From contig NC_037092.1 in NCBI RefSeq assembly GCF_002994745.2, forward strand, positions 15,057,501 through 15,121,500: a DNA stretch of 64,000 bases. Direction: 5' to 3'. Within the stretch, counting starts at the first letter, position 1; each line of letters begins with the position of its first letter. The stretch is from Rosa chinensis (Eukaryota; Streptophyta; Magnoliopsida; Rosales; Rosaceae). Below, one piece after another: positions 1-11,038 of this stretch. The position numbers were made by a program, and so were the translations under genes. The notes below the pieces were generated by a model. That model did no database searches. It was not told the DNA's origin and saw only the letters and a list, made by a program, of their open reading frames with translations.

Positions 1-134
1 GCAAAAGTTCCTTGCATGTAATTATAGATTGTATTTCATCATACACATGTTGATGTGTAAAGCAGTAAACTAACATGGCATCAAATTAACTTTTATTTTG
101 GCTCTGAGCCGTCCAATATACATAAGCATTGTAG

Positions 135-1057
135 GTTACGATGAGAGGTTCCCAGGGGCATGCCGGAACAGTTCCAATGTCCATGCGTCATGACCCTATG
201 GCTGCTGCTGCAGAAGCCATTGTATTATTAGAAAGCCTATGTAAGCATCCTCAAGATTTTCTGTCTTTTGATGGTCAATGCAAAAGTTACTCATTAGAAT
301 CACTTTCAACTTCACTCGTTTGTACTGTTGGTGAGATATCGACTTGGCCAAGTGCAAGTAATGTTATTCCAGGACAGGCAAGAAGTTTATCTCTTGACAT
401 TGCTAAATTTGATATTAAATGCTAAATCGGGTAATGAAAATGATCTTCTTGATTTCAGGTAACATTCACAGTAGATTTACGTGCAATCGATGACATGGGT
501 CGTGAAGCTGTTGTATATGAATTTTCCAACCGATTGTATCAATTATGTGATAGGCGTTCAGTTTCGTGTACAATTGATCGTAAGGTATGGGACTTTCATA
601 TCCTAGTCGATTCATTTGCAGGTAGCTTAACAAGTAAGACAGTAACCTTACATGCTCTGAACCTTTTCAGCATGATGCAAATGCAGTCATTTGTGATTCT
701 GACCTGACTTCGAAGCTGAAGTCTGCTGCTTATCTTGGGCTCAAGAGAATGACAGGTTATGTTCAGGATGAAGTACCTGTATTAATGAGTGGAGCAGGAC
801 ATGATGCAATGGCTCTGTCTCATGTAGCTAAGGTTTGTTATCTTTAATTTGCAACATTCATGACCATATGTTACTGTTTGTGTTATTTCCTTGGTGACTT
901 GGTGTATAATTCCGGTCTCCAAAAATATGTACAGGTGGGTATGCTTTTTGTCCGCTGTCGAGGAGGCATAAGTCACTCCCCTGAAGAACATGTATTGGAT
1001 GATGATGTTTGGGCATCTGCTTTGGCAATCCTGGCATTCATAGAGACTCAGCTCTAG
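135..1057 (+). CDS. AAH: allantoate amidohydrolase (allantoate deiminase), C-terminal 217 residues
   Basis: Four exons at 135-377, 459-584, 671-832 and 935-1057 (TAG stop) are all phase 0 and give 217 residues. The 5' exons lie before the window; the family is about 480 residues. Visible motifs are GSQGHAGTVPMSMR, SASNVIPGQ, VDLRAIDDMGREA, MSGAGHDAMA and GGISHSPEEHV. The His of the last motif is the usual final metal ligand of M20 metallo-amidohydrolases. From the family, the enzyme releases ammonia from allantoate in ureide (purine) catabolism, probably in the endoplasmic reticulum. All introns are short. Three have GT-AG ends, while the first (378-458) begins with GC. No frameshift or stop is seen in this part, so the gene is probably functional. 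A degraded copy of its last exon lies just downstream. Confidence 0.93.
378..458 (+). other. GC-AG intron in the allantoate amidohydrolase gene
   Basis: Protein continuity (VIPGQ followed by VTFTVDLRAID) forces the exon to end at CAG 375-377. The intron then starts GCAAGA and ends at TTTCAG 453-458. No GT donor fits the frame nearby. The context CAG|GCAAG matches the known minor GC-AG splice class. Confidence 0.8.
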
Positions 1058-1273
1058 ATTGGAACATTTTTTTCGACATTACTGTATATATAAGAGAAAT
1101 CTGAATAATCTAGTATGGGACAATTGTACAGTATCATGATGGGTCTTGTATGACAATTCTTTTATCAAGTACAAACCTAAAATTAAGGGATCATATATAC
1201 CATGCAAGTCTGCAATGTGAAGCCCCTGCATTACTGATTTGCAGCACCATTTTGGCTACCCATACGAGTCGGT
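985..1273 (+). repeat. 3' end of AAH last exon plus 3'UTR, first copy of a partial tandem duplication
   Basis: The stretch from the EEHVLDDDVW codons through the stop and 3'UTR is repeated, diverged, at about 1450-1618. It resumes after the Tat element at 23115-23200. Matching blocks include TTGGCAATCCTGGCATTCAT, GAGAAATCTGAATAATCT, ATCAAGTACAAACCTAAAAT and GTGAAGC followed by GATTTGCAG. Copy 1 supplies the empty site for the Tat insertion. Confidence 0.8.
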
Positions 1274-1449
1274 CATTATTTTTTTTAAATAAAAAATAAA
1301 AAAAGCATAATGTTTTTACTAGTACTGTGACTTGTTAGTAAGTTATAATTTCATATTATAAAGATTATTGGTTCGATTCTCACTGACATATGTAAGGACG
1401 TGGTGGGCTAAAGATTTAAAAAAAAGAAAGTTACATGTGCCAATTAGCC
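1274..1449. other. spacer between the two AAH 3' copies; possible SINE remnant
   Basis: AT-rich DNA. GGTTCGATTCTCA near 1371 resembles a polymerase III B box and is followed about 50 bases later by an A-rich run, as in tRNA-derived SINEs. No convincing A box or target-site duplication was found, so the assignment is weak. Confidence 0.25.
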
Positions 1450-1618
1450 CGGACCATGGATTGGATGATCTTCGGGCATCTGATTTGTCAATCCTGGCAT
1501 TCATAGGGACTCAGCTTTAGATTGGACGACATTACTCTATAATTGTATATATAGGAGAAATCTCAATAATCTGGTATGTGACAATTTCTTGTATGTGACA
1601 ATTCTTTTGTCAAGTACA
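1450..1618 (+). pseudogene. second, degraded copy of the AAH last exon and 3'UTR, interrupted by the Tat element
   Basis: Codons corresponding to VLDDDVWASALAILAFIETQL are recognisable, with changes and an equivalent stop near 1520, followed by matching UTR sequence. The copy breaks at 1618, where the 5' LTR begins, and resumes at 23115. It has no upstream exons, so it cannot be a gene by itself. Confidence 0.75.
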
Positions 1619-2372
1619 TGTTTGAGCCCAAAAGTAATTTTGGTAAGATCTTTTAGTGGATTTAGCATAGCGGGCCGATACCTGCGGCCCAAAAATAAGC
1701 CTACTCGAGTTTGGGTTACAGCTTCACCCATTTCGTGATCCATAAGGAAAATGAGCCCTTATTGGAATCAAGTAGCGGAGATTGAATAGGAAACTTCAAT
1801 CAATAATCCTTCTATGGCAAGGAGCAGTCGAAACCCTAGGTATAAAAACCAGGTTTCAAGACGAATTAAACACAACTCTCAAATCAACTAATCTCTCAGA
1901 TTATCAAAGCCTCCCCGGAGCATACCTTCAATCTAGTTGAAACCCGGCGACCGTACTTCTAGTCCTAGTCTCTCCAAGAGCCGACTATTAGTGCTACTGC
2001 CACCGATACTATCAGCGAAGCAAGGGTAACGCCCTCGCAACCCAGCGAAGCTAAAGTCACGCTTTAGCAAAACCCGTGCTTTCTTCAAACTTCCTGGTGA
2101 TTGCTCTGCTCAACCTGTAACGTTTGGGTATCGATTCGGTGTCTCGAAGAGATCACAACCAAAGCCCTTACCCGTAAGGCAAGAAGTCCTGTTCCGGAAG
2201 GCAGAAAAAAGAGCCTTGTGACGAGGTTGGTGCTCTCCTCGTCCACAGCGCTTGATTCAAGAAGTCAGGTCAAGGGACTCCCCGAAAATTGCACCCCATG
2301 GTGCTGGCACGCCTGCGCAATCACATCAGCAAAAGAGACAGTTTGCAAGCCAACTGGTTTTGGAGCCAAACA
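1619..2372 (+). repeat. 5' LTR of the Tat element
   Basis: It starts TGTTTGAGCCC and ends GAGCCAAACA. It matches 22361-23114 over 754 bp with about 50 differences by eye. A TATA box (TATAAAAA) lies at 1841-1848 in a GC-richer context, so transcription probably starts some 30 bases later. Confidence 0.93.
1841..1848 (+). promoter_or_regulatory. TATA box of the Tat 5' LTR
   Basis: TATAAAAA after CCCTAGG. The same position in the 3' LTR reads TATAAATA (22582-22589), so the site is conserved between LTRs. Confidence 0.6.
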
Positions 2373-2373
2373 T

Positions 2374-2395
2374 TTTGGCAAGCCCAGTGGGACCT
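2374..2395 (+). other. primer-binding site of the Tat element
   Basis: Immediately inside the 5' LTR the sequence reads TTTGGCAAGCCCAGTGGGAC. This resembles the TTGGC(A/G)CGCCC-GTGGGAC type of site found in Tat elements, not the initiator-Met type. The exact priming tRNA is not determined here. Confidence 0.55.
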
Positions 2396-2577
2396 GTGCA
2401 TAACGTTTCTTCGTGACCATAACCATTGGGAAGTCAAGTGAAAACCTTTACCAAAAGGTTTACGCTAACAGTTCAAAGCATAAGACCTCCAGTTACAGAC
2501 CGCATTCTCGCGCGGACTGTCATGGTCTTTCTGAAGAACAAGTGACTCAAAGGTTTTCTCACCCCCAATCATCCGAC

Positions 2578-4691
2578 ATGTCGACTAAACGGTGAGAGAA
2601 TCACCCGCCCGCTACTGAGGGTCAGAATGTCACTACTAACCAGGCAAGCGAGCCGGTTAATACTACCGTTATCTCCAATGCTGCGGAAAGTGAAGAAAGA
2701 GAGGCTTTCATTCCGAAGCCTATTCCAGAGGGAGCGACTTTCAAGGAAAAGCTCGCGATCATCATGGAGAATAATGAGACACATTGTAAAAAGGTAGCTG
2801 CTGACTTTGACAGGGAAATCGCGAGGACAGACCAGCTCATACGTGAACTAGATCAGTGCATTGCCCAGCGTGCTGAGGATACTAAGCAACAAATTGCACG
2901 ATCTGAGAATGCAGTAAGGGCCCATGCCAGAGGTATCGCCGATGAGCATAGTCAGCGCCAAAAGGAAGTCATGGAAGCTATCGTGAGCCAAGCTAAGCAG
3001 ACCGCATCAGATTTGGTAGGTCTTTGTAAGGATGGTTCTAACCTTGCAACAGAGGTCGCCATGTAGAGAGCCGAGTTGAACCAGGCTAAAGAGGTATTGA
3101 ACAAAGCTTTAGGGGATCCTAATGCCATCCTCGGGTCACTTGGCTAGCCCTCCGGTTCTGGCTAGCCCTCAAGTTCTGGTAAATATATACCACCAAATGC
3201 TCGGGAGAAAGCAAGCAACAGTACGGCTACTCCATCGGCAACGGCTATTGCCGCGTCAACCAAGAGTAAAAGAGCCTTGGTGATCGACGATAACAAGGCC
3301 ACCCCACCGGCCTCTCAAAAAGATAAGATTTGGAAAACCGGTGATGGTACTCCTGACGATCCTGTTGTGTTTACTCAATACGATAGCGATGGGACAGAGA
3401 ATGTCTATCATGAACTCCCAGACAATTACTATGGCATTGATCAGACAGGAAACCCCGTCAAGATAACAGCCCTGGTAAAGGATGTACCCATGCCAGCGGT
3501 AACTCTTCAGCAATCTGCTAATCCTCAGACCATTCGCCTCGGAGAAGGAACATCGACTGCTAGCCAGGCTATACCCCTGCAGAATGCCCGCCAGAACGTG
3601 GCGACATTTCCCCCTCGTCCTGGCTATGTGAGCCGGGAAGAGGTTGAGGAGATGATCAAGCTGGCTAATCCTAGGGCCTACCTAGATGGGGTCTATGAGG
3701 GACTGTTCCCGCCGCATATAATGCTCGCGCCTTTTCCCAGAGGCTATAAAAATATCATATTCTCTACTTTTTCAGGAGAGGATACTGAAGACGCAGTAAC
3801 CCATCTGGCCAGGTTTAAGGTGCAGTGCGCCCGGTACTAGAACGATGACGTCTTCAAGTGTAGGATCTTTGGCACTTCTTTGTCAGGCACGGCTTTTAGA
3901 TGGTTTTCTAAACTGCGTCCAAGGTCAGTGATTGATTGGCCAGCCATGGAGAAGCTCTTTCGAGAGACTTTTGGAGCTATTGAGCCTAAAGTTGACTTAG
4001 CATCTCTCACCCAGATGGCCCAACAACCTACCGAGTCCGCTGTCTCTTATCTCCAACGCTTTCAAATCCAGAAGGCCAAATTGAGGAGTTAGTTAAACTG
4101 GCAATCAAAGGTCTGGGGCCGCGCCAAAGAAGGAAGCAACATGGCAGCATGATTCAATCAATGGGAGAGCTTATCACAGAGGTTGGTAGCTTCGAGCATC
4201 TCCTCAGAGAAACTAATGCTAGGAAAAATACGTCTAAAGGGACATATGTGCCAGGCAAACACAGCACAGCAGCAGCGCTGAGCTACCAGCCGACTACTTA
4301 TGATCCCTACTACCACCATCCTAGTGAAGAAATGTTCCAGGATGAAGAAGAGGAAAAGGAGAATGATGTCTTTGCTTTTGAGCTGACAGGAAGGAAGAAC
4401 ACAGCCTTGAAACAACTGAAGATATCCAAGGAACCGGTCAAACTCAAATCTGTGGCCTTCACCAAACCTAAATTCGCGACGTATACATATGATGCCAATA
4501 AGGCACATGAGATTTTAGATGAGATGATCGCCGCGAAGATGGTGAAGACGGACTTTGGACATTTTCCTCGTCCAGATAAGCTAAAGGGTAAAAAGTACTG
4601 CAAATTCCACAACTTGTGGAATCATAATACAGCTGATTGTGTGAAGCTGAAGGATCAGATTCAGGTATGGCTTAATAATGGTAGTTTGTAG
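2578..4691 (+). pseudogene. gag: Tat gag polyprotein, broken
   Basis: The ATG at 2578 opens a frame that stays readable to about 4080 apart from stops at 2593 (TGA), 3064, 3145-3170 and 3838 (TAG). A one-base shift near 4079 then continues the protein to 4688. The N-terminal part (about 2700-3060) is charged and helical (ENNETHCKKVAADFDREIA). The capsid-like retrotrans_gag part is at about 3700-4130 (GTAFRWFSKLRP, LASLTQMAQQPTESAVSYL). A CCHC-like finger is visible near 4600-4650 (CKFHNLWNHNTADC). Gag would package the RNA in virus-like particles. Several stops are one change from Gln or Arg codons, which suggests decay after insertion. Confidence 0.8.
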
Positions 4692-6030
4692 GTGGAAGCT
4701 CCAGGGACCGCGGCAGCGCTTGTAGATCTGAATCCTTTTCCCGACATCGGAGTCAACATGGTTGATGTGAACTGGCCCAAGCAGAACCAGAGGAAACCAA
4801 CCCTAGACTTGGCCACCAGGGGAAAAGAAGAAAATAAAAATGAGGCCCCGGGGAAAAGGAAGGCCAGACCAGTCAGCGAAGCCTCACCAGTGGTCCTTTG
4901 TTCGCGATGCAAGGAAGAATGTGGCATCCAAGTGTCACACGAAGAGGAAGAGCAAACATTTCGCTTTGGCTCTTTCTCGCCAATCAAGTGGGCTTCGCCA
5001 TCGCAAAATTATCAACCTTCAAGCCTAAGATCAAGAGACAGAATCGAGCCACCGTCATTCCCAAGGGACTCCAACTTGTTCACAAAGCTGAAGGCAGCTG
5101 CAGCAAATCAGAAGAAAAATGACAAGGCTGGGAATGAACACAGAGATATCTTGACCAAACCGTACATTCCACCTTCTTCCACGACTTCCATCAAGGAAGG
5201 TAAGAGGTATACCAGAGCGAAGGGGAAAGCAGTGGAAATCAGTTCTTCCAAGAAATGAAAGCTGCAGCGTTGGTTTGGAGAAGCCAAGCGAACGTTGGAG
5301 GCTCTGGATCAAGGTCTAATCAAACCCTCGCAACTTGTCAAATCTCCTGAGCAATATCAGAAGGAGATGGAGGCATTAGCCGCTAAGCCATTGGTGGCTC
5401 CCCGCAGTTTTCAAAAGCAAGCACGCTCGGATTCAGGGGCCTCTAAGCCTAGTGTTTTCTGCAGGATCACTAAAGAGCTAACACCTCCGCCAGCTAGGAA
5501 GGCAAGCTCACCAACTAAGCGGCCACATGTCAGGTGCAGGTTGTTTCGCGAGGAACCAGATATCAAATCCTCGGTCTTTGAGAGACTGGGGGGCAAGGAC
5601 AACACCGCAGAAGCTTTACAGTGGAGACATAAAAAAGTCCAAAGTATAGTGGTCACACCCCCAAAACAGAGTACAGCAGGGGAGGCGGTTCAGGAACACA
5701 AGCAGTGTGAGTTAAATGGCCTTACGGAAGAGTCATTGGTAGACCGATTGGTTAAGCAGTTCAACATCGACATCCCGCTTGATGAGCCCAAGCTCAACCT
5801 TGAAGAGGACATGGACGAGACAGATACAGTTGATACATCTTGCAACATGGTTTACTTGCTTCTGGCGAAGTACGCACTGCCAGTCGCCGAGCAAGAATGT
5901 ATTGAAACTGAGGAGAATAGTGAACAACCTCTACAGATTACTTCAGCGGCAACGACACCTTCCGAGGAGGTTGTGTTTCTGTAAATAGAGGAGGCCAATA
6001 ACAAGGAGTTCTTCATGAGCTTTACAAGGC
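4692..6030 (+). pseudogene. Tat gag-pol linker region
   Basis: The same frame continues through a TAG at 4689 and a TGA at 5256 to a TAA at 5982. It encodes a long lysine- and proline-rich region, a CSRCKEEC pair of cysteines near 4910, and acidic segments. No enzyme domain is recognised. Such spacers between the gag finger and the protease are usual in Tat elements. A shift near 6032 leads to the protease frame. Confidence 0.6.
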
Positions 6031-6290
6031 ATGGTCCAACACATGAGGCCTCTGTACATCACGGCGGAGATTGCTGGGACCAAGATTAGCAAAATCATGG
6101 TTGATACTGGGGCCGCAGTCAATGTCATCACAATAAGAACCATGCATTTACTGGGGATCAAGAAAGAGGAGATCCAGTCTACGTCTCTCACGCTCAAGAA
6201 CTTCGCGGGGACTGTAACGAAAACATTGGGCTTATTGTTCCTGTGTATCAAGGTGGGCCCTGCAGAGGGCGTTTATACTTTGTTCGTAAC
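6031..6290 (+). pseudogene. Tat aspartic protease, split by the palindromic LTR insertion
   Basis: The frame reads HMRPLYITAEIAGTKISK, then the active-site motif MVDTGAAVNVI (Asp-Thr-Gly), and later GVYTLFVT. At 6290 it is cut by an insertion. The rest resumes at 11376 as DCYTAYKAILGRDWIH, where ILGRDW is the standard C-terminal protease motif. The catalytic triad is intact, but the gene cannot make protease because 5.1 kb is inserted. Confidence 0.82.
6286..6290. repeat. target-site duplication GTAAC of the palindromic LTR element (second copy 11371-11375)
   Basis: GTAAC occurs at 6286-6290 and 11371-11375. Keeping one copy restores the protease codons Phe-Val-Thr-Asp-Cys in frame. Confidence 0.85.
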
Positions 6291-6708
6291 TGTAACGCCC
6301 CAAGCTGCACCTCACCAGCTTAAGCACGTCACAGTGCCGCGAGCCTCTAAAACATAAACCGAACGCTCGATTTACATTCTAGAGAACTGCTAGGCATTTT
6401 GTTTGAAAACTTTTCGTAGAAACACAGCGGAAGCTACAAATATTTTTGAGGTGAAAATAATTGAGTTGCTAAAATTTATTTCATTCGTCTAGAACTTGAA
6501 ATGAGTTCTCACACAAGAGGTACGAACTCCAAGGAAATGAGAACTCAACCAACATTGACACAAGGCTAACTTCTAACAAGTCTCGGAATACGAAGTTCGA
6601 GAAATAGAATTTAGAATAAGGTTCAAACGACGATTTACCGAACTTGTTTCCGCACACCCAGCTCCTTCCGCTATAGTCCCATCACCAGTGCACAGTACCT
6701 GCATCCAC

Positions 6709-8663
6709 ACTGTTGTAGGGGTGAGCTTTCGTCCTCGCTGCTCAACAGGAACTCTATCTCGACCAGATTTGAAAATCGATAAATAAATTATCGAGGCCTC
6801 AATATGAAAACATGCTTAAACCAAGTGTTTAAAAGAAAAGACAAACTTTAATGTTTTTCAACTTGAAAATTTATGCATGATGCTTAAACAACTACGGCGC
6901 CAAATCCAACTTTTACCTGATGGCCGGTCCCATAGACCCACTACACGACCTTACCTCAATTTAATTTATCACCAGGTAAGCGTAGCGAGAGCGTCCGCTA
7001 CCTAGCTACACACACGGATCGGGTCGTCATTACGATCGCTCACCGTCCGACCGGTGTAACTAACCCTCCGGAGGTTTTGGGGATCGAACCCAAGGAAGTC
7101 AGAGCCACCCTTCACTCTCAAGCCATCACATTTCTCACATGGTTTGGTTAGTATGCATTGCATTTGAACATAACCAAACCATACCAACTAACATGCATCA
7201 TTTAATAACAATATAAGAAAATCACTAACCGAGGAGAGTCCTGAATCCCTACCTGGATTCCGGTGCTTGCTTTCACGTACTCCGAGAGTTGCGAACCTTC
7301 CGTTCCTCGAATAACTGGAGTCCTAGATTCCGACATTTCGATAGTTAATATCTTTTGAACAACTATATGAAATCACGACGATTAACAAATCGTCCAACCA
7401 ATTTTTCCTGGTTTGACCAGGATTGACCACATCAAGCAAACTTTGACCAAATTTCGACCACATCCACGAATAGTCCCGAATCATCAACACTTTACTTGGA
7501 ATTGGACTATCGGCCAATTTCCTTGTCTTTAGCAATTATTTCAAAGTTCCTTAAATATCACACCACATGGTAATCCCCACAAATTTACCCACTTAGTTTA
7601 CTTTCACTTCAAACTAAGTTAATTAACATCTCCGTACCAACCTTGGCATCTAGTTAAATATGGAATGCCACCAAAACTTACTCTACCCTTTACCAGCTTC
7701 TACTAATTAATTGTTCTAAACAATTATACCCATTCAATTAGTTACTTTATGCACAATGCCACAAGTACTTGTCTTAAACCAATTCTCTATTATCTTTACA
7801 CACACCCCGTGCATAAAACTCTGGATTTTCCAAGCCAACTCAAAACAATTTTATATCCACTATATGTCCAATTTCCAATGAATACCAGGCTATGCACCAG
7901 TAAATGCTTCCACCAAAATACTCATGCTTTGATAATCTCACCACACCAGACAAAAGAGTTTGAATCTATGCTCAGAGTGCCAACATAACAATCAATTTCA
8001 TTCAACAACCCATTCAACATAGCTCGAACTAATTTCTCAATCCAAGTACAAAACAAGAAACAATTTCTTCCAGAACCTCGAATTTTACCTTCAGCAGTGC
8101 GACTTGCAGGTGAGAACCCAAGCTTCTATTTCAACTCTTTCCTGGAAGCCGGCTATAAACAATTAAACATACTGCCAAATCGAATTCCACTCATTCACAG
8201 CTTCTGAAATACGCATCCATACATGCAGGTAAGACGAAATCCAAGGCCAGAGGTGCCGGAGGAGTCACCGGCGTCGGTAACAGCGTCGAGACCGAGAGCA
8301 ACCCAGAACTCAAATCATCAAAACCTAATCCAATTCGAAAACTAATTAAACTATGACGTAGAGGATGACGAAAGGAGTAAGTTCCATACCACATGCAGCC
8401 CAATCGGTCACCGGAAGTTGCAGAAACTCGCCGGAAAACATGAGGCTTCATGGTGTCGATTCTCGCGCCAGAGCTTCCGGTTGAAAGACCTGACCCCAGA
8501 GAGACGTCGGCGACGAGGAGAGGAAGCAATTTGTGGTGGTGCGCCGTCGTGAGGTGGCCTGGTCGCGGGTCATCAGGCACCGAGAAAGATCGAGAGCGCT
8601 GGGTACCTCCAGGTTGATCTCGAACGTTCGATCAGCCTCTCCTCTATTTATAACCTCCCTCTA
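6709..8663 (-). repeat. left arm of a 1955-bp inverted repeat
   Basis: It is the reverse complement of 9084-11038 with the same length and very few differences. Predicted peptides of the two arms differ at single residues only. Contents are LTR promoter and transcribed region, non-coding. The 129-, 79-, 70- and 61-residue frames seen on both arms are LTR sequence, not genes. Confidence 0.9.
8645..8652 (-). promoter_or_regulatory. TATA box of the outer LTR, firing leftwards
   Basis: Read on -, GGTTATAAATAGAGG. It is the exact mirror of 9095-9102. Together they form divergent promoters about 440 bp apart, each pointing into one arm. Confidence 0.5.
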
Positions 8664-8699
8664 TGGGTACTGGAGTCCGACATGAAAAGTAAAGTATTG

Positions 8700-8758
8700 T
8701 TGACCATTTGACCAATCAGGAAATTTCGAGGACGAAATTTATTTAAGGAGGGTGGAAC
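8700..8758 (+). other. pol 3' tail and polypurine tract before an internal + strand LTR
   Basis: AATTTCGAGGACGAAATTT followed by TTTAAGGAGGGTGGAAC directly precedes TGTGGGCCCC at 8759. This is how the 3' end of a gypsy internal region meets its LTR. It proves that the inner segment came from a full element, not from an LTR alone. Confidence 0.6.
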
Positions 8759-9083
8759 TGTGGGCCCCGGAAAATCTATCGAGCTTAAATTGAGATCGTT
8801 CAACAAGTTATTTATTACGATCTCGATAAATGTCAAGATGCTCGAGAAAATTTTCAGAAATTTTCATAAAGTGAAAACCTCAATTTGAGGGTTGGATGAT
8901 AAAGTACACTACACAACGAGTTCGTGGAAGTTTTCGGGGAATTTTTCGGATACCCGAGCTATTTATGGCGATTTTCCGAAGTTGTGGGATTATAGAAAAT
9001 GAATTAAAGAAAATGGAAATTTCTGCGGTGCAATCCTAGCCGTCCAAAACTTCCACCGCTTCATCAGGGCCGTCTAAATTAAT

Positions 9084-11038
9084 TAGAGGGAGGTTATAAA
9101 TAGAGGAGAGGCTGATCGAACGTTCGAGATCAACCTGGAGGTACCCAGCGCTCTCGATCTTTCTCGGTGCCTGATGACCCGCGACCAGGCCACCTCACGA
9201 CGACGCACCACCACAAATTGCTTCCTCTCCTCGTCGCCGACGTCTCTCTGGGGTCAGGTCTTTCAACCGGAAGCTCTGGCGCGAGAATCGACACCATGAA
9301 GCCTCATGTTTTCCGGCGAGTTTCTGCAACTTCCGGTGACCGATTGGGCTGCATGTGGTATGGAACTTACTCCTTTCGTCATCCTCTACGTCATAGTTTA
9401 ATTAGTTTTCGAATTGGATTAGGTTTTGATGATTTGAGTTCTGGGTTGCTCTCGGTCTCGACGCTGTCACCGACGCCGGTGACTCCTCCGGCACCTCTGG
9501 CCTTGGATTTCGTCTTACCTGCATGTATGGATGCGTATTTCAGAAGCTGTGAATGAGTGGAATTCGATTTGGCAGTATGTTTAATTGTTTATAGCCGGCT
9601 TCCAGGAAAGAGTTGAAATAGAAGCTTGGGTTCTCACCTGCAAGTCGCACTGCTGAAGGTAAAATTCGAGGTTCTGGAAGAAATTGTTTCTTGTTTTGTA
9701 CTTGGATTGAGAAATTAGTTCGAGCTATGTTGAATGGGTTGTTGAATGAAATTGATTGTTATGTTGGCACTCTGAGCATAGATTCAAACTCTTTTGTCTG
9801 GTGTGGTGAGATTATCAAAGCATGAGTATTTTGGTGGAAGCATTTACTGGTGCATAGCCTGGTATTCATTGGAAATTGGACATATAGTGGATATAAAATT
9901 GTTTTGAGTTGGCTTGGAAAATCCAGAGTTTTATGCACGGGGTGTGTGTAAAGATAATAGAGAATTGGTTTAAGACAAGTACTTGTGGCATTGTGCATAA
10001 AGTAACTAATTGAATGGGTATAATTGTTTAGAACAATTAATTAGTAGAAGCTGGTAAAGGGTAGAGTAAGTTTTGGTGGCATTCCATATTTAACTAGATG
10101 CCAAGGTTGGTACGGAGATGTTAATTAACTTAGTTTGAAGTGAAAGTAAACTAAGTGGGTAAATTTGTGGGGATTACCATGTGGTGTGATATTTAAGGAA
10201 CTTTGAAATAATTGCTAAAGACAAGGAAATTGGCCGATAGTCCAATTCCAAGTAAAGTGTTGATGATTCGGGACTATTCGTGGATGTGGTCGAAATTTGG
10301 TCAAAGTTTGCTTGATGTGGTCAATCCTGGTCAAACCAGGAAAAATTGGTTGGACGATTTGTTAATCGTCGTGATTTCATATAGTTGTTCAAAAGATATT
10401 AACTATCGAAATGTCAGAATCTAGGACTCCAGTTATTCGAGGAACGGAAGGTTCGCAACTCTCGGAGTACGTGAAAGCAAGCACCGGAATCCAGGTAGGG
10501 ATTCAGGACTCTCCTCGGTTAGTGATTTTCTTATATTGTTATTAAATGATGCATGTTAGTTGGTATGGTTTGGTTATGTTCAAATGCAATGCATACTAAC
10601 CAAACCATGTGAGAAATGTGATGGCTTGAGAGTGAAGGGTGGCTCTGACTTCCTTGGGTTCGATCCCCAAAACCTCCGGAGGGTTAGTTACACCGGTCGG
10701 ACGGTGAGCGATCGTAATGACGACCCGATCCGTGTGTGTAGCTAGGTAGCGGACGCTCTCGCTACGCTTACCTGGTGATAAATTAAATTGAGGTAAGGTC
10801 GTGTAGTGGGTCTATGGGACCGGCCATCAGGTAAAAGTTGGATTTGGCGCCGTAGTTGTTTAAGCATCATGCATAAATTTTCAAGTTGAAAAACATTAAA
10901 GTTTGTCTTTTCTTTTAAACACTTGGTTTAAGCATGTTTTCATACTGAGGCCTCGATAATTTATTTATCGATTTTCAAATCTGGTCGAGATAGAGTTCCT
11001 GTTGAGCAGCGAGGACGAAAGCTCACCCCTACGACAGT
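9084..11038 (+). repeat. right arm of the 1955-bp inverted repeat
   Basis: Mirror copy of 6709-8663. The spacer between arms is 420 bp (8664-9083). The arm holds the LTR downstream of its TATA box up to the GCTCACCCCTACGACAGT block. Confidence 0.9.
9095..9102 (+). promoter_or_regulatory. TATA box of the inner LTR, firing rightwards
   Basis: TATAAATA within GGAGGTTATAAATAGAGGAG, about 336 bp from the LTR start at 8759, as expected for a U3 promoter. Confidence 0.5.

Noticed and set aside
8191..9556. Two 129-residue frames (8191-8580 on -, 9167-9556 on +) with almost identical proteins
   Set aside because: They are the same LTR sequence read on the two arms of the inverted repeat, just downstream of the LTR TATA boxes. 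No known domain, and no start context of note.
10655..10690. GGGTTCGATCCCC looking like a tRNA T-arm or SINE B box
   Set aside because: It lies within the LTR in both arms. There is no acceptor stem, D-arm or A box at tRNA distance.
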